A program made the translations under genes and the position numbers. From Eupeodes corollae (Eukaryota; Arthropoda; Insecta; Diptera; Syrphidae): 64,000 nucleotides of DNA. Shown piece by piece: positions 44,485-58,894 of the stretch; position 1 is the stretch's first letter; each line of letters begins with the position of its first letter. The notes under the pieces are model-generated. The model had not been told where the DNA came from and searched no databases. It was given only the letters and a program-made list of their open reading frames with translations. The stretch is from positions 89,334,315 to 89,398,314 of the forward strand of contig NC_079147.1 of the NCBI RefSeq assembly GCF_945859685.1, in the 5' to 3' direction.

Positions 44485-47400
44485 TTACTGGTTAATATTT
44501 CTTATGTTTCGTAATATTTTTTGCTTTGTATTTAATACAAGTAAGTACTGTTTTCTCTGAAACAACCGCTCTTCTATTGAATTAATCAACTTATCAAGTT
44601 ACGTTTTCTTAAAGGTCTTGTAAACGCTAATAAATTGTCATCTTAAGTACAGAAAATTTAAATTTATTTTTAACCGAAGCAGTAACCGGAAATTGGAAGT
44701 TTGATGAACTTTGATCTATCCTTTCATAATTGTAATTCACTTAAGTTTTCTTATCTATGACTTCTGATTCATCGAATTAAATTTCTGGGAACAAAAACCC
44801 ACAATAACTTTAGAGCGAGTCTCTAGACAAACGTCATTCTTTATCAAATTTGCAGAACTGCAACTACTGATTCCTATGATTTATCAAGTTGACACTACAA
44901 CAGGAACGTGAATTGTAAATTCAAATTAAGATTCTTAAAAACATTTATGGCGCTGTATGTTATCATTTATGAACATGGCTCAGTTTGTCAGATTGACAGT
45001 TTCAAAATGTCATCTCTCACCCGGATCATCTTATAGGAATTGGAACACCACTGAACTGGAATATATAATAAAACTTAACTTACGCAAGCAAATTCTGTCA
45101 AAATTAATTTAAATTTTAATATTTAGTGCTTATCTTTGGCATATTGTCAGTATGATTAATATTTTATATTGTTTTTTTTTTGTGTAAATAATAATACACA
45201 AAAAATGTGTACAACCAAAAAATGACACTATCATTTTTTCGAAAGTTCTTCCCATCTTCAAAAAGGTCAAAGCTATTTATATAATAACTGCCTATTATAA
45301 GCTGCACCTTATCTAAATACTTTCCTATATCTATACAAAAAACCCTATCTGTCATTTGTAATTAAACACCCACTGACAGTTAAATGTGACATCATCTTTT
45401 AGACAGCCGTTCCTTTATATTCATATATTCATAAATGTGTGTTTGTAAAAAAAACCTAACCTAAACAACAATTTATAAGATGCTCACTTAACTATAAAGA
45501 AAAAAATGTAAAAAATATTAATCATAAAGTTCTGTGTAGTTTCCATCAAATAACCGCGAAGTGATATTTTATACATGTGAATAAGTCTGCGAGCATTGAT
45601 GTTGATGTAAAAACTACAAAGAACCACAATTTTCTCACCCCATATGCGCCATCATTAAAGTAGTCTTATAATTATTCAGATGTATAGTAATTTATTAAAT
45701 ACCACTGTTGTTCATATGATATTCTAATGGAATTTTCACTCACTCATTCCCTGTCCCTATCTATATCTACACGGAGTAACGAGTAAGTCTGTTAAAGTAG
45801 TCACCCGAGAGATGACCTTTTTATTTTCCTCAACCGATAAGTTTCTTTAGATGGTTGTAACAACATACATGTTGTATATAATGTGTATGTTTTATACAAC
45901 TTTAAACAAAACAGAAAGCAGAAGGCCCACATTTTTTGTATTTGGTTCTGTTCGTGTTTTTTTTTCTTTATTTATTGCAGAGAAAACACACAACAATTAC
46001 GCATTGAACAACTCTATAGATGTGAACAGACCATAGGCAGAGAGCATCAGATTAGAAGAGTGGTTGGTGCGGTGTGATGTTCTTCTGCCGCGGTTGTCGA
46101 AGATGAACACGATCGTTCGTATAGGTTAGCAAGATGAAGATCATCTGTCCGCTCCCCAACTACCCAAAGTCAAACTACATAGAGCTCAATTGTCGATCCG
46201 GATCAACACTTCAATGTGCGTGTACTATTAAACGTGATAGAAATGCATTATCTTGGGAGAATATAAGCAGGGTCGAATTTATTCTTCGAAAGCCCCTTGT
46301 CATAAACCTAGCCTAACAGAAATATCCGTTCAAAATTATAACTTTAATCCCAAGGTGAGATACTTGTCAATTCTTAGTTGTCATCTGTTAATCGTTGCAA
46401 CCGCACAACTGTCAAAAAGTATCATCTCTTATTTTGTTAGATCGGAATGCATTTTCCAGTCAATACATTAATACATATTTAGTTTGGAATTAGCTTGAAA
46501 GTCATCTGGGCCCCATGTTAGCTGGAATCTTGTTCAAATGACGTCACTTGTGATATTGAAATGTCAAATTTTCCAACTATTCTAGCTCTGTCTGCAACTA
46601 CATTGTGATATTACCATTCAATTTGTGTCTGCCAGATATTCCGACTCTAGCTCTATCTTCACTGTGTTCGCCCCATAGGCCTGATAAAACTACTTCTATG
46701 ACTCCAGCCTTGAGTTGATTTTTGATCAAGAGCCTGCGTGTAGAACGATGGAACACTTCAAATAAAATTACTTGCGCCCCTAGAATCGCACTCGTTGGCA
46801 ATGGCGGTACCTATATACTTGTGTATTTTGTTCATTCGTAATTACCACACAGAGGAGATCATTTGGTGCGAGTGATGCGACGCTGGGCGGCGGCAGCGGA
46901 GACTAGCAAGTGAGCGCGCGATCAGTATCAGTTGAACGGTCATTTGCCCGGCACAAGGGTGGCTCATCTTCTTCCCAAATGAAACTAATTTGGTGTCTTA
47001 TTCCTAGCTTTTCCAATCCCATCTGCCTTAGCTCCGATAAACTGATTGGCGTTGTTTATGCCTATAGTATATCTTTTGTGTTCTTTTGGTCTTGTTTGGC
47101 TAGAATATGGAACCCCTCAAGTTGTCTCTGATGCTGATCGTTCCTTCGTCATCTTCTATACACAAACCATTCTGCTTCAGTTGTTGCCTTCACAATTGTT
47201 GCCGCTGTTGCCGCCGCCGCCACAGCTAGCCGCCAGCTGTGTAAAGTGTAACTACTTCTACTTTCATAGGTTTGTTTTGCTTTTGCGTTGGAGTTTGATT
47301 ACTTGGTGCAAGATGTTCGTGTTTTTTGTTTTGGTTTAGTTCTATTTCATACAAGTGCTGTTCGTGTTGCAACTGCTAAAGTGACGAAGATGCAAACAGA

Positions 47401-50081
47401 AAAACTAAACGTATGTACCTTTATAGCATCGGTGTTTTCGGCCTTGTTGGATCATTTGGAACATTATAATAATTTTCATGAACACACAAGAACATTTAAA
47501 TAGGGATAAGTTACTATAGACAGACGTACCATGAACACAGCTTTAGCTCCGTTCGTAGGCGGCAACCATCAGGCACAGCATTTTAAATTCTTAAAAATAT
47601 TTTTTTTTGTGTTAATAATCGAGTAAAAGGAGCCCAAAATTTAAATGACACTAAGCCAAAGATTTTTTTCTTTTAGTTTTCTGAAAGATGTGCTAAAAAT
47701 TTAATACTAATAATAACAAACAAATAGAAATGTTAAAATGCTCTGACTTCGAGAAATGACGACACAAATATCGCAGATGAATTGTTATCGTTCAAAATTT
47801 AGAGGTAAAGAAAGTTGACATAAATCGATTTTAAATTCATTTTAAACAATAAAAAACCGAAAAATTCTGACGTTTACTCTCCTAACATTTCAACCAATCA
47901 TATTTGCCATTATTTTCGCTACAGATCAATTATGTACATACATTTTTGGGAACAAACAGATCTAAAATGTTCAAATCTACTATTTATTCATTTTCTGCCA
48001 TTTTCAATAAGAAACTTACGATACATTCTTATATGTCAAGTTTGTCAATTAAGTATTTAATAACAAACAGATCTGGAAATTAGAAATCATAACTTTTTTT
48101 CTCAAGAAAATTCTCATAAATCAATAGCAAGATTCATGCTAAGAAACCTAATTGCGATGGAAAACTTGGTTTAGCTGACTAAGTTTCCACCAAAAACTGA
48201 TTTTATCATTTCTGTTGTTTCGTTAAAAACGTATGAGTTTGTTCAATATGCAATATGTCATTGGTATACAAGATTTGCTTGAATTATGTGACAACTTGCC
48301 GTCTTTGAGTTTAAAAAGAAAAATATGATACAATGTCATTTTGAAATGTCAAAAATTCAAATGTTTTGAGTTCTGTTTGTAACTTTAAATTTGTGTGTAT
48401 TCAATAACTTAACGGCTGGTACAGCTTAAAAAAAGTTATCAACATTCAGTCTTCAATGTTTTTTATGGGAAGCTTATTTTTTATGACAACCTTTTCTAGT
48501 CAACACAAACATTTAAAATGACACTAAAAATATGTAAATATGAACTGTTCAGAAAACAACTGTCAAAAAGAGCTTCATTTAATGTGCAACTCAATAATCT
48601 ACTTCTCCATAAACCATAAAATAAATAATATTTCATACAAAAACCCGAAATAAAGTTAAAAAAAATCATTATTTATTGTTAAAGACGTCATAATGTATTA
48701 AATTCCAGGATTTTAGCCCCATGAAACAAATCACACCTACCAGCGACCGCCCCTTTCTATCTTAAATATTTCTGCTGCTGGTGCCTATAAAGATAATAGT
48801 TTCTCTAAACATCACAGCATTTTACAGATCAAACGACCATTAAAAAGCTGTAAACCACACTGCTAACTGCCACCTTTGGGGGCTGCCATAACTCATCACC
48901 CGTATAAACAACGCTGCGTTATGTCTGTCCAAAAGTGCTTCGCTTTACCATTGCCGTTACCGCCGCGCACCGAACGCCGCTGTCCGGGTGTAAACATTAT
49001 AATAGCCTTCTGTTCCGTTTCGATCCGATCCGATCCAATGTGATCATATCCTATCCTATCCCATCCTCTATACTCGCCTTGTGTTTCCGCCCTTCGATCA
49101 AAAATTAGCCCCATATTACACTACGCCCGCCACCTACTGAGTTCGTTGGTGGTTTGTGTGTTGCTCGTTGTTATTATGGTTGCATATAAAAATTCAAAAT
49201 ATCGTAATTTTCATGGATTTGTTTGAAATGCGTTTCATTCTTTCAAGAATCTAAATAAACTTTGACTTGTAAAACGATAAAATTCTCTCGTTTCAAGAAT
49301 AAGAATTTATGTAGAAAAATAAATAAATAATCTACTGTGTTGCATTTAGAAAATTTATAAACATCTACTTTTAAATTCTTCCCAAATAAAAAATCGAAAA
49401 CAAAATCAAATCCCCTTGCCGGAATAAATTATATACTACCTAGGTGCCTGACGTTTTATACCCATGCTCTATTCCATGTGGCTCCAATTCACCGCACTAG
49501 GCGTCTTACGTCGCGCCATTGGCATCGACATCGCCACCGATTAAAAATCGATATACCTACAAAAGAATTTTTTCAAATTTTCATTCCAACCAGCAAACCG
49601 GATATGCTTACATTAGACATACCGCTCTTTTGACATTCAATTGACGTGTGATCTTCTTCTTGTCGTAAAATATATTGATGGCATAAATTCGAATTCGAAT
49701 TCGATTGTAGAGCGTTTTATTTAGCTTTTTCTTCTTGTGTTCTGTTTGTTATTTGAATGTTTTGAAAGTTCAGACGACAACAAATGCAAATAAGATGCAA
49801 TTAGCTCGTCTTTAAATTTATCACAGAATATACTTAATATAGACATACAAAAGGTAAATGATTTTAATTTATGACAGCATTTTAAGAAACTGGAACTTGT
49901 GGAGGAATTAATTTGGAGTTCTTCCATTTATGGTGAGCTTTTTGGACCCAGACACTTACTTTTTAATCCACCACTTTATATTTATTTGCTTTTTCAGAAC
50001 TTATGAAAGACGTATTTTGACAAGAGAATTTGACAGTTGCAACAATGTTTAGATTTACATTCATCACAATTAAACAATGGC
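44485..50081. other. No gene seen
   Basis: A long non-coding stretch. 46050-47500 and 48700-49130 are richer in GC and simple repeats (GATCC/TATCC runs at 49015-49065, CCGCCGCCGCC near 47210). A 67-codon minus frame at 46598-46801 and plus frames at 47046-47503 show no motifs I recognise. Clusters of TGTCAAA and TGACAG words occur at 44985-45020 and 48330-48360. Confidence 0.4.
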
Positions 50082-50507
50082 CGCATTCACAAAGCTAGTG
50101 GCTACGTAGTCAAAATTCAACTAGCTTTATGAATTCAAAACTACACTACAAAGCTAGTCAATCTAGAACTGTCATATTATTGACAAATGCAAATATATAA
50201 AATAAGAAACATTTTTGATTTGATAACTTTAACTTATCTTTTTTGTTTTTAAATTCAATGAAATCAAATTTAATTTAAGACACAATTTGAATGATTTATA
50301 TTTGTATTTAAATAATGAACTATTTATTTCATTTTGAATTCGTGTGTCTTTACCGAGCAGTTGATTCTGAAACGTCAAAATCATTCTCCACTTACTTTGT
50401 AGCCGAATTTTGTACACTACGTCGGAGGGGAAATTTCAACTACTTTTGTAGTTAGATTTAGCCAATCAGAATCCCTTGACTACGTAGCCACTAGTTTTGT
50501 GAATGCG
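50082..50507. mobile_element. MITE with about 33-bp inverted termini
   Basis: The left end CGCATTCACAAAGCTAGTGG and the right end (reverse complement CGCATTCACAAAACTAGTGG) continue through CTACGTAGTCAA with one mismatch overall in about 32 bp. The element is 426 bp and AT-rich, with no frame. CTAGCTTT/CTAGTTTT-type words recur just inside. The target duplication is not clear. Confidence 0.8.
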
Positions 50508-53500
50508 ATCAATCAGGTTGTGTAAATGTCAAATTTTGACAATCAGAATTCTGAATTTTCATCTTACAATAACGATGAGAGGTGTCAATGCAGAATAACA
50601 CGGCAATTTGGTTTCTCGTTAAATAAACTACGAGTTTCTGAACAACTAAATCCTACATGATTCCAGCCCTGGATTAATATTTTCTTATACAAATAATGGT
50701 TATCACTTTTCTAATATAATTACTGTCACAGTGCTAGGGCGATTCTTGAATTAAAATTAAAAAAAAAAGCATATTTATACTGAATCATCAAGTAAACACC
50801 AACTTAACGAAGGAATTCTGTTTAATTTATTTTTTATTTTTATACTTATTCCTAGAAGGTCTTTTAATCACGTTTGAGATAAGCGTGAGTTTGTCTCTGT
50901 CTATGTAGGTTTATAAACTCAATATACGAGTATATACATATCTCTGTTTAGAATATAAGAAATAATATTGCAAAAAATTTAATTGAAGGTAACAAAAATA
51001 AAAACAACACAACCAGTAAAGTGAATGACATACACTATAATACCCGAGCTTTTGTCAACACGAACGAGTTTTAAATACATTTTTATATACAAAAGATATT
51101 AACAATACGGGTTTAAAAAGGAACGTTTTTACAATCCAATTTGGCAAACTGGGCAACTTTTATCTTAGGTGTGAAAAGAGATATCGTTTGTCGTCAAAAC
51201 GTAAAAACAAAAACTCAATCAACTTGTGTCCTCGTGTAAACAGAGACTTCGATGACGTTATGATGTTTGGATGCGAAATGTCATTGCGGTTTAAGTTTCT
51301 TGAAACATTTAATGTTACTTCAAAAAAATGAGTAGAGCGCACTAGACATAAGGAAATTTCTAAACATTCTACATCAATTTCAAACAAATGTTTAGAAAAT
51401 TTGAGGATGCATTATTTTATGATTTTAATTCGTTAAGTTCAAAGAATGATACGTCACTTACTATTAAACAGCTCGTCTTGCTTTATCCCAGTATCCGATG
51501 CTAGCGCAGTCTTGAAGGAATTTTCCACCACTTTATCAAGTGAGAAAACAATAATTCATTGCCATGAACACACATGACAGTCTTCGGAGTTTAAGTTCAT
51601 TGGGAAAATGTCAAAATCTGGGAATACGAATTTTATATCAGCTGTCAGATTAATGTCATTTAAAAATAAAACCTTATTCGAATTAAAATTATTTCAAAAG
51701 TATGTATTGTTTGTTTTATTTGTTTTCTATAATAAGATTGATATAGGAACAAAGTTGTTAGCTTACTTTAAGCTATCGGGAAAAACAAAAAGCTACCTAG
51801 AGGGCGCTGAACTATAACAAATTAATAAAGTAAAGCAGAATCAAAATACAAAACGGTAGAAATATAAAAAAAACTACATTTAATATCACTTCGAAGAGTA
51901 AATAACCGAAATTAAGATAACATTTATTTATTACTACTTCTAATTTATAGTTATTGTTGACAAAACATTCCTATTGCAATAGAAAACTAAGTCCCTAATT
52001 TGTTATACCTCTCAAGACTTCAAAGTAGGTATAGAATATCCAATTAAAAAAAAGAAACACCTAATCTATTTATGAACGCATATCAATATCTTTTCAATAA
52101 AATTCAATATCCAATCAAAAAAACATAGGAAAACTATTAAAGGCGATAGAAAAGTATAAATAAATTACTTAAATAATAAAAATAAAAGCTTTATCCTATG
52201 TGGATTTGTTTATACAAAGCACAACTTAACGTGTGCCAAAAGAAAATAAATAATTAATGAACATTAATATCAATCGGAATAGTATGAATAGGGTCATGTA
52301 GCTGGCGGCGGAAGGCGTGAGGTTTATCATGGCTACGACTCGACGGGACCGACCGACGACGGTCTTTAAGTTTTTATACAAGCTATAAGCTGTGATCTCC
52401 CAAAGTTGTCAATTTGATCTTCTTAAAAAGAGCACAAACAAACAGATCTTGCTGTCATCCGTCCATTTGTCCGACGACATCATCTATAGGCGTCTGTCTT
52501 GTCTTGTCTCGCTTTCATTGACACTTGAGGAGCCAGAATATCATCAGCTGACACAACTAACTACATATTTTTTCCTGCTCCAAGCAACTTAACGACAACC
52601 ACCAACCCAGGCGTGGAGAGATATTCAAATTGACTTCGCTTTCGATTCTCTATATATGTAATATAGCGTTAGCGTGCAGTGTGAAATACTTCCATCGCCG
52701 GGCATCAAATAAAAATAATAGACCTGCCGCGCTGCACTGGCCGGCCACATGCCGCAACACCACACTACATTACCGTCACCCCTCAAACTTCTACTTCAAC
52801 TACCAACCACTAGGACTAGAGATTCTCAGTTTTTCTCAATTTATTTTCTTTTTGTCGAATGCAATTTGTAAGTGTCACCATTTCAATCGGCTTAATAGGA
52901 GCGCACGATATAATTAACTAGTAAATTGGAGTTTTCCTAGTGTAACGAGGTTACACGAAGCCTACATTTATATAGATGCGATGCGGCACTTTCCTACGGA
53001 TTGAGATTCAGGACTATATAGACTTAGCTCAGCCTCAGTGCAACCTCCAACTAAGGTATGCTAAATACTCTCAGCATGATCTCACTCTAGGAGGCTTTGA
53101 GCATATAGACGCGCGCTCTAGCTAGCTATATAGCGTTTTAATGATATTAAGCTGGCTGGCACAGAGCAACACTAAAGTGCTTGGAAAGAGTGTGAAGCAG
53201 CTTGTGGATTGGATAGGTAGGTAATCCCGTGGTACCAGGGCAGCATTCATTATTTAAAATAACACACTGTCCGCATTCATTTAGAAAAGTGGTGACACAC
53301 CCGTCTTCTGATTGCATCCAAGTAACCCAGCAAGCTAGCTCTGTTATGTGTGATTGTGAAGCTGTGCAAGCAAGCTTAACTTAACCAAGCTAACCAAAGA
53401 CCGACGCGACGACGAGCCACCCGCCTCAAGTGATATGCACTTTGGCCGATTCATTGTCTTCGATATGGAAGGAATTGATAGAATTCTGTGGGCTGGGCAA

Positions 53501-54299
53501 GTAGACTATGGCCCTTTATAGGAATTCCTTTCCCTTTTGCTTGGATATTATTACGATAATAAAACTTGACTTATTCGATTTTGGATTGGATTTTTATTCT
53601 TTTTGTTTTGTTTTTTTTCTTCGATCTTGTGTGGATCTTGATTTAATTATAATTGTTTTCTTTTCTACAGCTTTTTATTAAAAACAAAATCAAAAGGGAA
53701 TAAAAAATAGGGCGTTCGGTTAGGTGTTCTTTAGGGTCTTGAGGGTCAATCAATTTCTATAGGAAGGTATAGGGAATAGTTGCCTACCTGTAGTAAAATT
53801 TTAATTATTTTTTATTTTTAACAACACTTTTTTTGGAATTGAAAAGGTGTTTAAAGTTGTAATTTTCTAGGTAGGTGGTCTGATTGGCAATAAACATCAA
53901 ATAAGCTTCGGCATGTGTGATATCTCGTTTGATCTTGTAAGCTTACGGAAAAGCTAGGTGACTGAAGAGAAAAAGAAGGGTTTCCTAGGGTATATTAAAA
54001 AGGTCATAAATAAAGAAGGGTCTGCTTCAAGCTTTTAATTATAAGGAAGGCTATAAGCTACTTTTGATTGGGGCATTTTTGTCTAGGAGTGCCTAGAAAC
54101 TTTTGTTTTACCATCTTAATAAAAAATGCAAATGATAATCCCCAAAGATTGGCTGAGAACCTAAATACATTTATTGTTTTCTTATAAATAGTGAACAAAT
54201 TAAACTTTAAGCATGTTCCTTTATTTTAAAATTCTTTGATTTTCCGAGCTTGATTCATACAAATAAAAATAAAATTGGTAACATTGAAAGATCGAAACA
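50508..54299. other. No gene seen
   Basis: AT-rich to 52250, then GC-richer between 52290 and 53480 with CGACGACG-type text and an AGCTAGCTATATAGC palindrome near 53120. No coding frame with family resemblance. Could be regulatory or intronic. Confidence 0.4.
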
Positions 54300-55860
54300 A
54301 AAATCGGAGACATTGACAGCAAATGGAAAAAGGAGAAACTAGAGAAACAATAGTGACAGTTAATGCGTTTTTCCGTTATCATTCGATTACTTTTAAAAGA
54401 ACGATACAAACAGAACTAATTCATTCTTATTTTGACTGCATTTTTACAAGTTCGTGAGATTTTCATTTCATTTTATTGAGCCTTTCTTTTTAAATGCATT
54501 GTATAATATTTTCTTTTTCTTACACTAGTGGTATATAGAGAACTGTCAAGTATGGATCTCTCTTTCCATTTAATGGCAACACTATCTTACATTTATTGTC
54601 CCTTTCATGTTGCATATATTCAGCTCTTGCTCATGGAGCTATTTCACATTTTATTTTTGACGTATTTGTCATCGTTAGTTTTTCTTTCATATTGCAACTG
54701 ACATTTCATTCTGTCAAAATCATAAGTATTGGTCCACATTATTTATTTATATTTGGTGGAATGTTAATAATTTTTTTATTATTTTAAATTAATTTGTTAA
54801 TTTATAAGTTTCACTTGCAGGTAATGAAGCCAATAAAATTGTATTTCTTCTCATTTGACATTTGCATGAATAAAACTATCTTTGTATGTTGAATATGGCT
54901 AACTTTCAATTTTATGCAACCATTTTGTAGCTCATAAGTTAACGAGAAATGGATATTTGTCTATTAAACTCAAATAATTATGTTGTAAAAAAGTGCAAAT
55001 TGTCAAATATAAATTCAATGTCCACAATAAAAAGACGCGTTTTATAAATAGTAAACATTAGTCTCTAATTTTTAACAATTTATTATTTTTATGAACCTAT
55101 AACAGAGAATACATGTGTATGTATATATATCCAGAATTAAGAATTGACACATGGTTTGAAAAAGCTTTAAGACATTGGCAGCGCACGGAAAAAGGGGAAA
55201 CTAGAGCCACAATAGTGACAGTTAATGCCTTTTTTCGTTATTATTCGATTACTTTTTAAAGAACAAAACAAACAGAATCAATTAATACTTTTTTTGACTG
55301 CATTTGACAAGTTCGTGAGATTTTCTTTCATATTGCAACTGACATTTCCAGAAAAACAATTGGTCTTCTATCTAGAATTATCCATAGAAAGAACTGTCAT
55401 TTTGTGGTTTTGATTCGGTCAAAATCAAAAGTATTGATCCAAATTTTAACTTTATATTCGGTAAAATGTATTCACTTGTTGTTATTTAAAGTTAATTTTT
55501 TAATATCTATATTGTACTTGCAAGGAAATGTTGCTAGTGTAATTTTATTTCTTCTAATTTGACATTTGTATGATATGTGTAGATATGACTTACTGTCAAT
55601 TTTATGCAATATATTATAGCTCATAAGTTAACGAAAAATGGATATTCGTCTTTAAGCCCACGAAATATGTTGTGAAAAAGTTGTCAAACACTTGTCAAAC
55701 GGATGAATACAAAATTCATTAAATTTTAGTCTCAAATTTTTAACAATTTATTATTTTGTATGAACCTATAACAGGGAATACATGTGTGTGTACATATGTC
55801 AAAATTAAGAACTGACACATGGTTTGAAAAAGCTTTAAGTTATAGTTTTACATTGGCTGC
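54300..55860 (+). repeat. Old tandem duplication, units of about 0.7-0.9 kb
   Basis: Unit 1 (about 54300-55180) and unit 2 (about 55181-55860) share, in order, GAAACTAGAG, CAATAGTGACAGTTAATGC, ATTCGATTACTTTT, ACAAGTTCGTGAGATTTTC, TTTCATATTGCAACTGACAT, TAGCTCATAAGTTAACGA, ACCTATAACAG(A/G)GAATACATGTG and TGACACATGGTTTGAAAAAG. Unit 1 is longer by about 200 bp. No shared protein frame is evident and I do not recognise the sequence. Confidence 0.85.
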
Positions 55861-58800
55861 TTTTAATCTCAGACAGATAGGGTATCCGGATACCTTTTTG
55901 TAAGTGTTTTATGTGCTGATCAAAAACAGCTGGGATGTCAAAAAAGGAATTTAAAGGTATCCAAGAATTTCTGATGTACATATGTAGGTTTTTGACAGAA
56001 CAGCTGATGGTTGAATTTCAAGAAAATTTCTTGGTAGGCAAAAAGATACAAAACGTTAGTTGAAGTTGTATTTAAGGATATTCTATACATGCACATTCGG
56101 AAATGAAATCGAAATTCTTCCAAACTGTATCTAGGTATTGTCGCTTCATAATAGTTCTCGTGTCTGTTAGGATAGTTTTCTGTCAACCGTAAATCGTTTA
56201 AAACTGGAGATTTCGCAAGTAAATTATTAGTCGTATAGAATTCCAATTGAGCTAAAAGGAAATTTAACATAGATTACAGATTAAGGTTATCTCTTATTTA
56301 TTAAATTGTTACGCACCTATCAATTCAACATCGTCCGACAAATCTGTTGAACTTTCCATTAAATGTATTTTATTACAACACTTTTGACTTCAAAGCTTAA
56401 ATGTTTCTCTGCTTTTTGTGAACAGCTAAAAGTTGTTTTAATTTTTTGACAGCTACCTCAATACAGCTATTCAACTCGTTCAACAAGGTATCTAAAAATC
56501 CACCTATCCAAGGTACCCTATTCAACACGAGATTGAACGCAGCCATTGAGTCACATACGTCATCGATATTGAGCATTGTTCAGCTGAATAGTACATGTGG
56601 TCGAATGAAACGTCAAAAATTCTAAATGCCAAAAATAAAAGTTATCAAACTACTGCTGCTCTGTTGCAACAGTGTTGCATTATTTCGTTAATTTGTGTGT
56701 TCAAAATATCGGTGCAATGTGTAGTGCAATGTGAAAAAATGACATGAAGCTCTTTTCACCAAGTAAAGTATGGTTCTGTAGAACAAATAAATTACGAACC
56801 AAAAGGATCTAACAATGTGAACTAACCTAGTTTCGCTAGCGTGATCAAGTACAATGACATTTGAATCAATTTCTTCAAAATTCAACATGTCAAAAGAAGT
56901 AGAAAACAAACTATTCTTTTCTAGCGTGATAATATTAATAAAAACAAAAACTTTAAAGAAATCTACCAACGCGATATTTTCTCACAAAGTGCCAGAGATG
57001 GCGTGATCAGTTGAATGCGAATTTCAAGTCAGCAAAGCATAGCGAAAATATTTTGTGAATGACAATAGACAATTAGGTTATAAATTTTGTGAGCTCATTA
57101 AGTTTTTTAAACTTCACACACAAGACCCAAGAAACAGAAGTGAAATTATCAAAATTACAAAAATAAAATTGCCAGAAGCAGTTAAATAGCTTCCTTATTT
57201 AGGTATAGTAATTAGAAAGTTAGAATCATCTTCCACATTCTCAACTCTCATTCATTCTCATTTCGGAATAATTATTATTGTTTAAATAAATATCAGTAGA
57301 AAGTTCTATTGTTTTAATTGAAAAATTAAGGCAACTTCATTGAAATAGATTGGCACAGTTTTATTACAATAATTCCCATCCATAGCAATCCAATCCAAAG
57401 TTAGGGGAATTAGGAGCAATTAACAGCTTCAAAAACCAGAAGCTATAGATGAGATGATAATCTTTTATAGTTCTTCCCACAGAAACGAATTAAAAATTAT
57501 CCGGTCGTATTGTAGAGTAAGAGTACGAGTATAGTGAGTTGTCCAAGAAGCCTAAGGTCAGATCATGGTCATTGGGATGTGCAAACTTGTAGACATTTGT
57601 ATTATCTATACATAAAGTACACTGGGCGCTGGCAATAAGGCATCCAAGCGTTTCTTTTGTAACTCAGCCAGAATTGCTCAGAACAGCGGAAAGTACTAGT
57701 GTATCTTTGTATCTACGACCGACCGAAGACGATGTCTTGTCGGCATCGGCATGTAATGAACCAACCCAGGAAGCAGATGTTTGCCAAAAACAAATAAAAA
57801 TATAAACTCACAGCCGCTCTTGTGGGTTCTTTCAAACAACGAGCAACAACAAGGAGCTGGCGATGAAGATGTAGAATGCCGAAGGAGGATGAGGAGGCTT
57901 GTTGGTGTTTTTGGTGTGGTTAGTTGGCGGCGGACCTGGCTTTGCTGATGATTTCATCTTTTGAAAATTTTCAACAACCAAGACAAATTAAAATGCTTAT
58001 GTTGATGTTTTCATTTCGGGTGCATCTTTTGACTCTTGTGAGGTTATTTCCGTTCGGCTCTGTGACCATCTTCGTCATCATCCTCACCATCAACATCTCA
58101 TCGTCATCTGGTGTTGACTTTATCACGGTGTTGTCCGTCACGTCGTCATTGAGAGGGCACACTTTTCGCATCAGGCTATATTCCTGTTCTCAAGTGTGAG
58201 TTTTAGGGGACTTTAATGTTGTCATTCATCAATGAACCTATCTTTTTCCTTGGTTTCGTCAGAAATCCCAAGTGTTTACAAAAAGAAAATAAATAAATAA
58301 AGGGTTTGCGGTCAATGAACTTATATACCTTCTCGTAGGTCCAGGTCCATACCACATAAGGGGTGTGTTCATTAATTTGACCAAACCATAAATGGACAAC
58401 GGAGTTTTATTCTTTTCTTTTTCCTTTTTGGGTCCTTAAAAATTTGTCTTCCTTATTTTTGGTCAATTATTCTTTGGGTCTCTGTTTCCGACTTTACTCG
58501 TATAAATAGGGATTTCTGTTTCTCTTATGTTGTTGATGTTTTCATTTTGGTGGTTGATGAATTTCTTCTTACACACACAGGATGCAATGATTTCCTGTAT
58601 AAACAGTCTTATCACTCGGTTTTAAATGGGATAATTGATGTGACGTCAAAAAGGTGAAAGCAATAAATTCTCTGAAGATTAAAATTTTTCTTTTGAAGGA
58701 TTTTAGTCTTTTTTTTAAGCTGAAATTTAAAAGGAAGTTAAAGGAAGTTTGATGGTATAAAGCTATTAATTGCTTCTTAGAATTTTTGATAAGATTTAAG

Positions 58801-58894
58801 TTGACGGATTGTTTTTTTCATTGCTTTATTTTGTTGGGAAAACCTTGAGACATTTAAAATGGCTGTCTACACTACATGTACGCTGTACAATGTA
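55861..58894. other. No gene seen
   Basis: Mixed AT-rich and, at 57800-58200, GC-richer sequence with GATGAGGAGG-like text. Short frames (55938-56270 minus, 56688-56969 minus, 57924-58199 plus) have no recognisable motifs. Confidence 0.4.

Noticed and set aside
46598..46801. 67-codon minus-strand frame in a GC-richer block
   Set aside because: No motif, no neighbouring exon with matching phase, and no plausible continuation upstream or downstream.
47046..47339. 97-codon frame with a leucine/proline-rich stretch
   Set aside because: The composition comes from a CTG/CCG simple-sequence patch; no domain is recognisable.
52630..52917. 95-codon plus-strand frame
   Set aside because: No family resemblance and no splice-site context that joins it to another frame.
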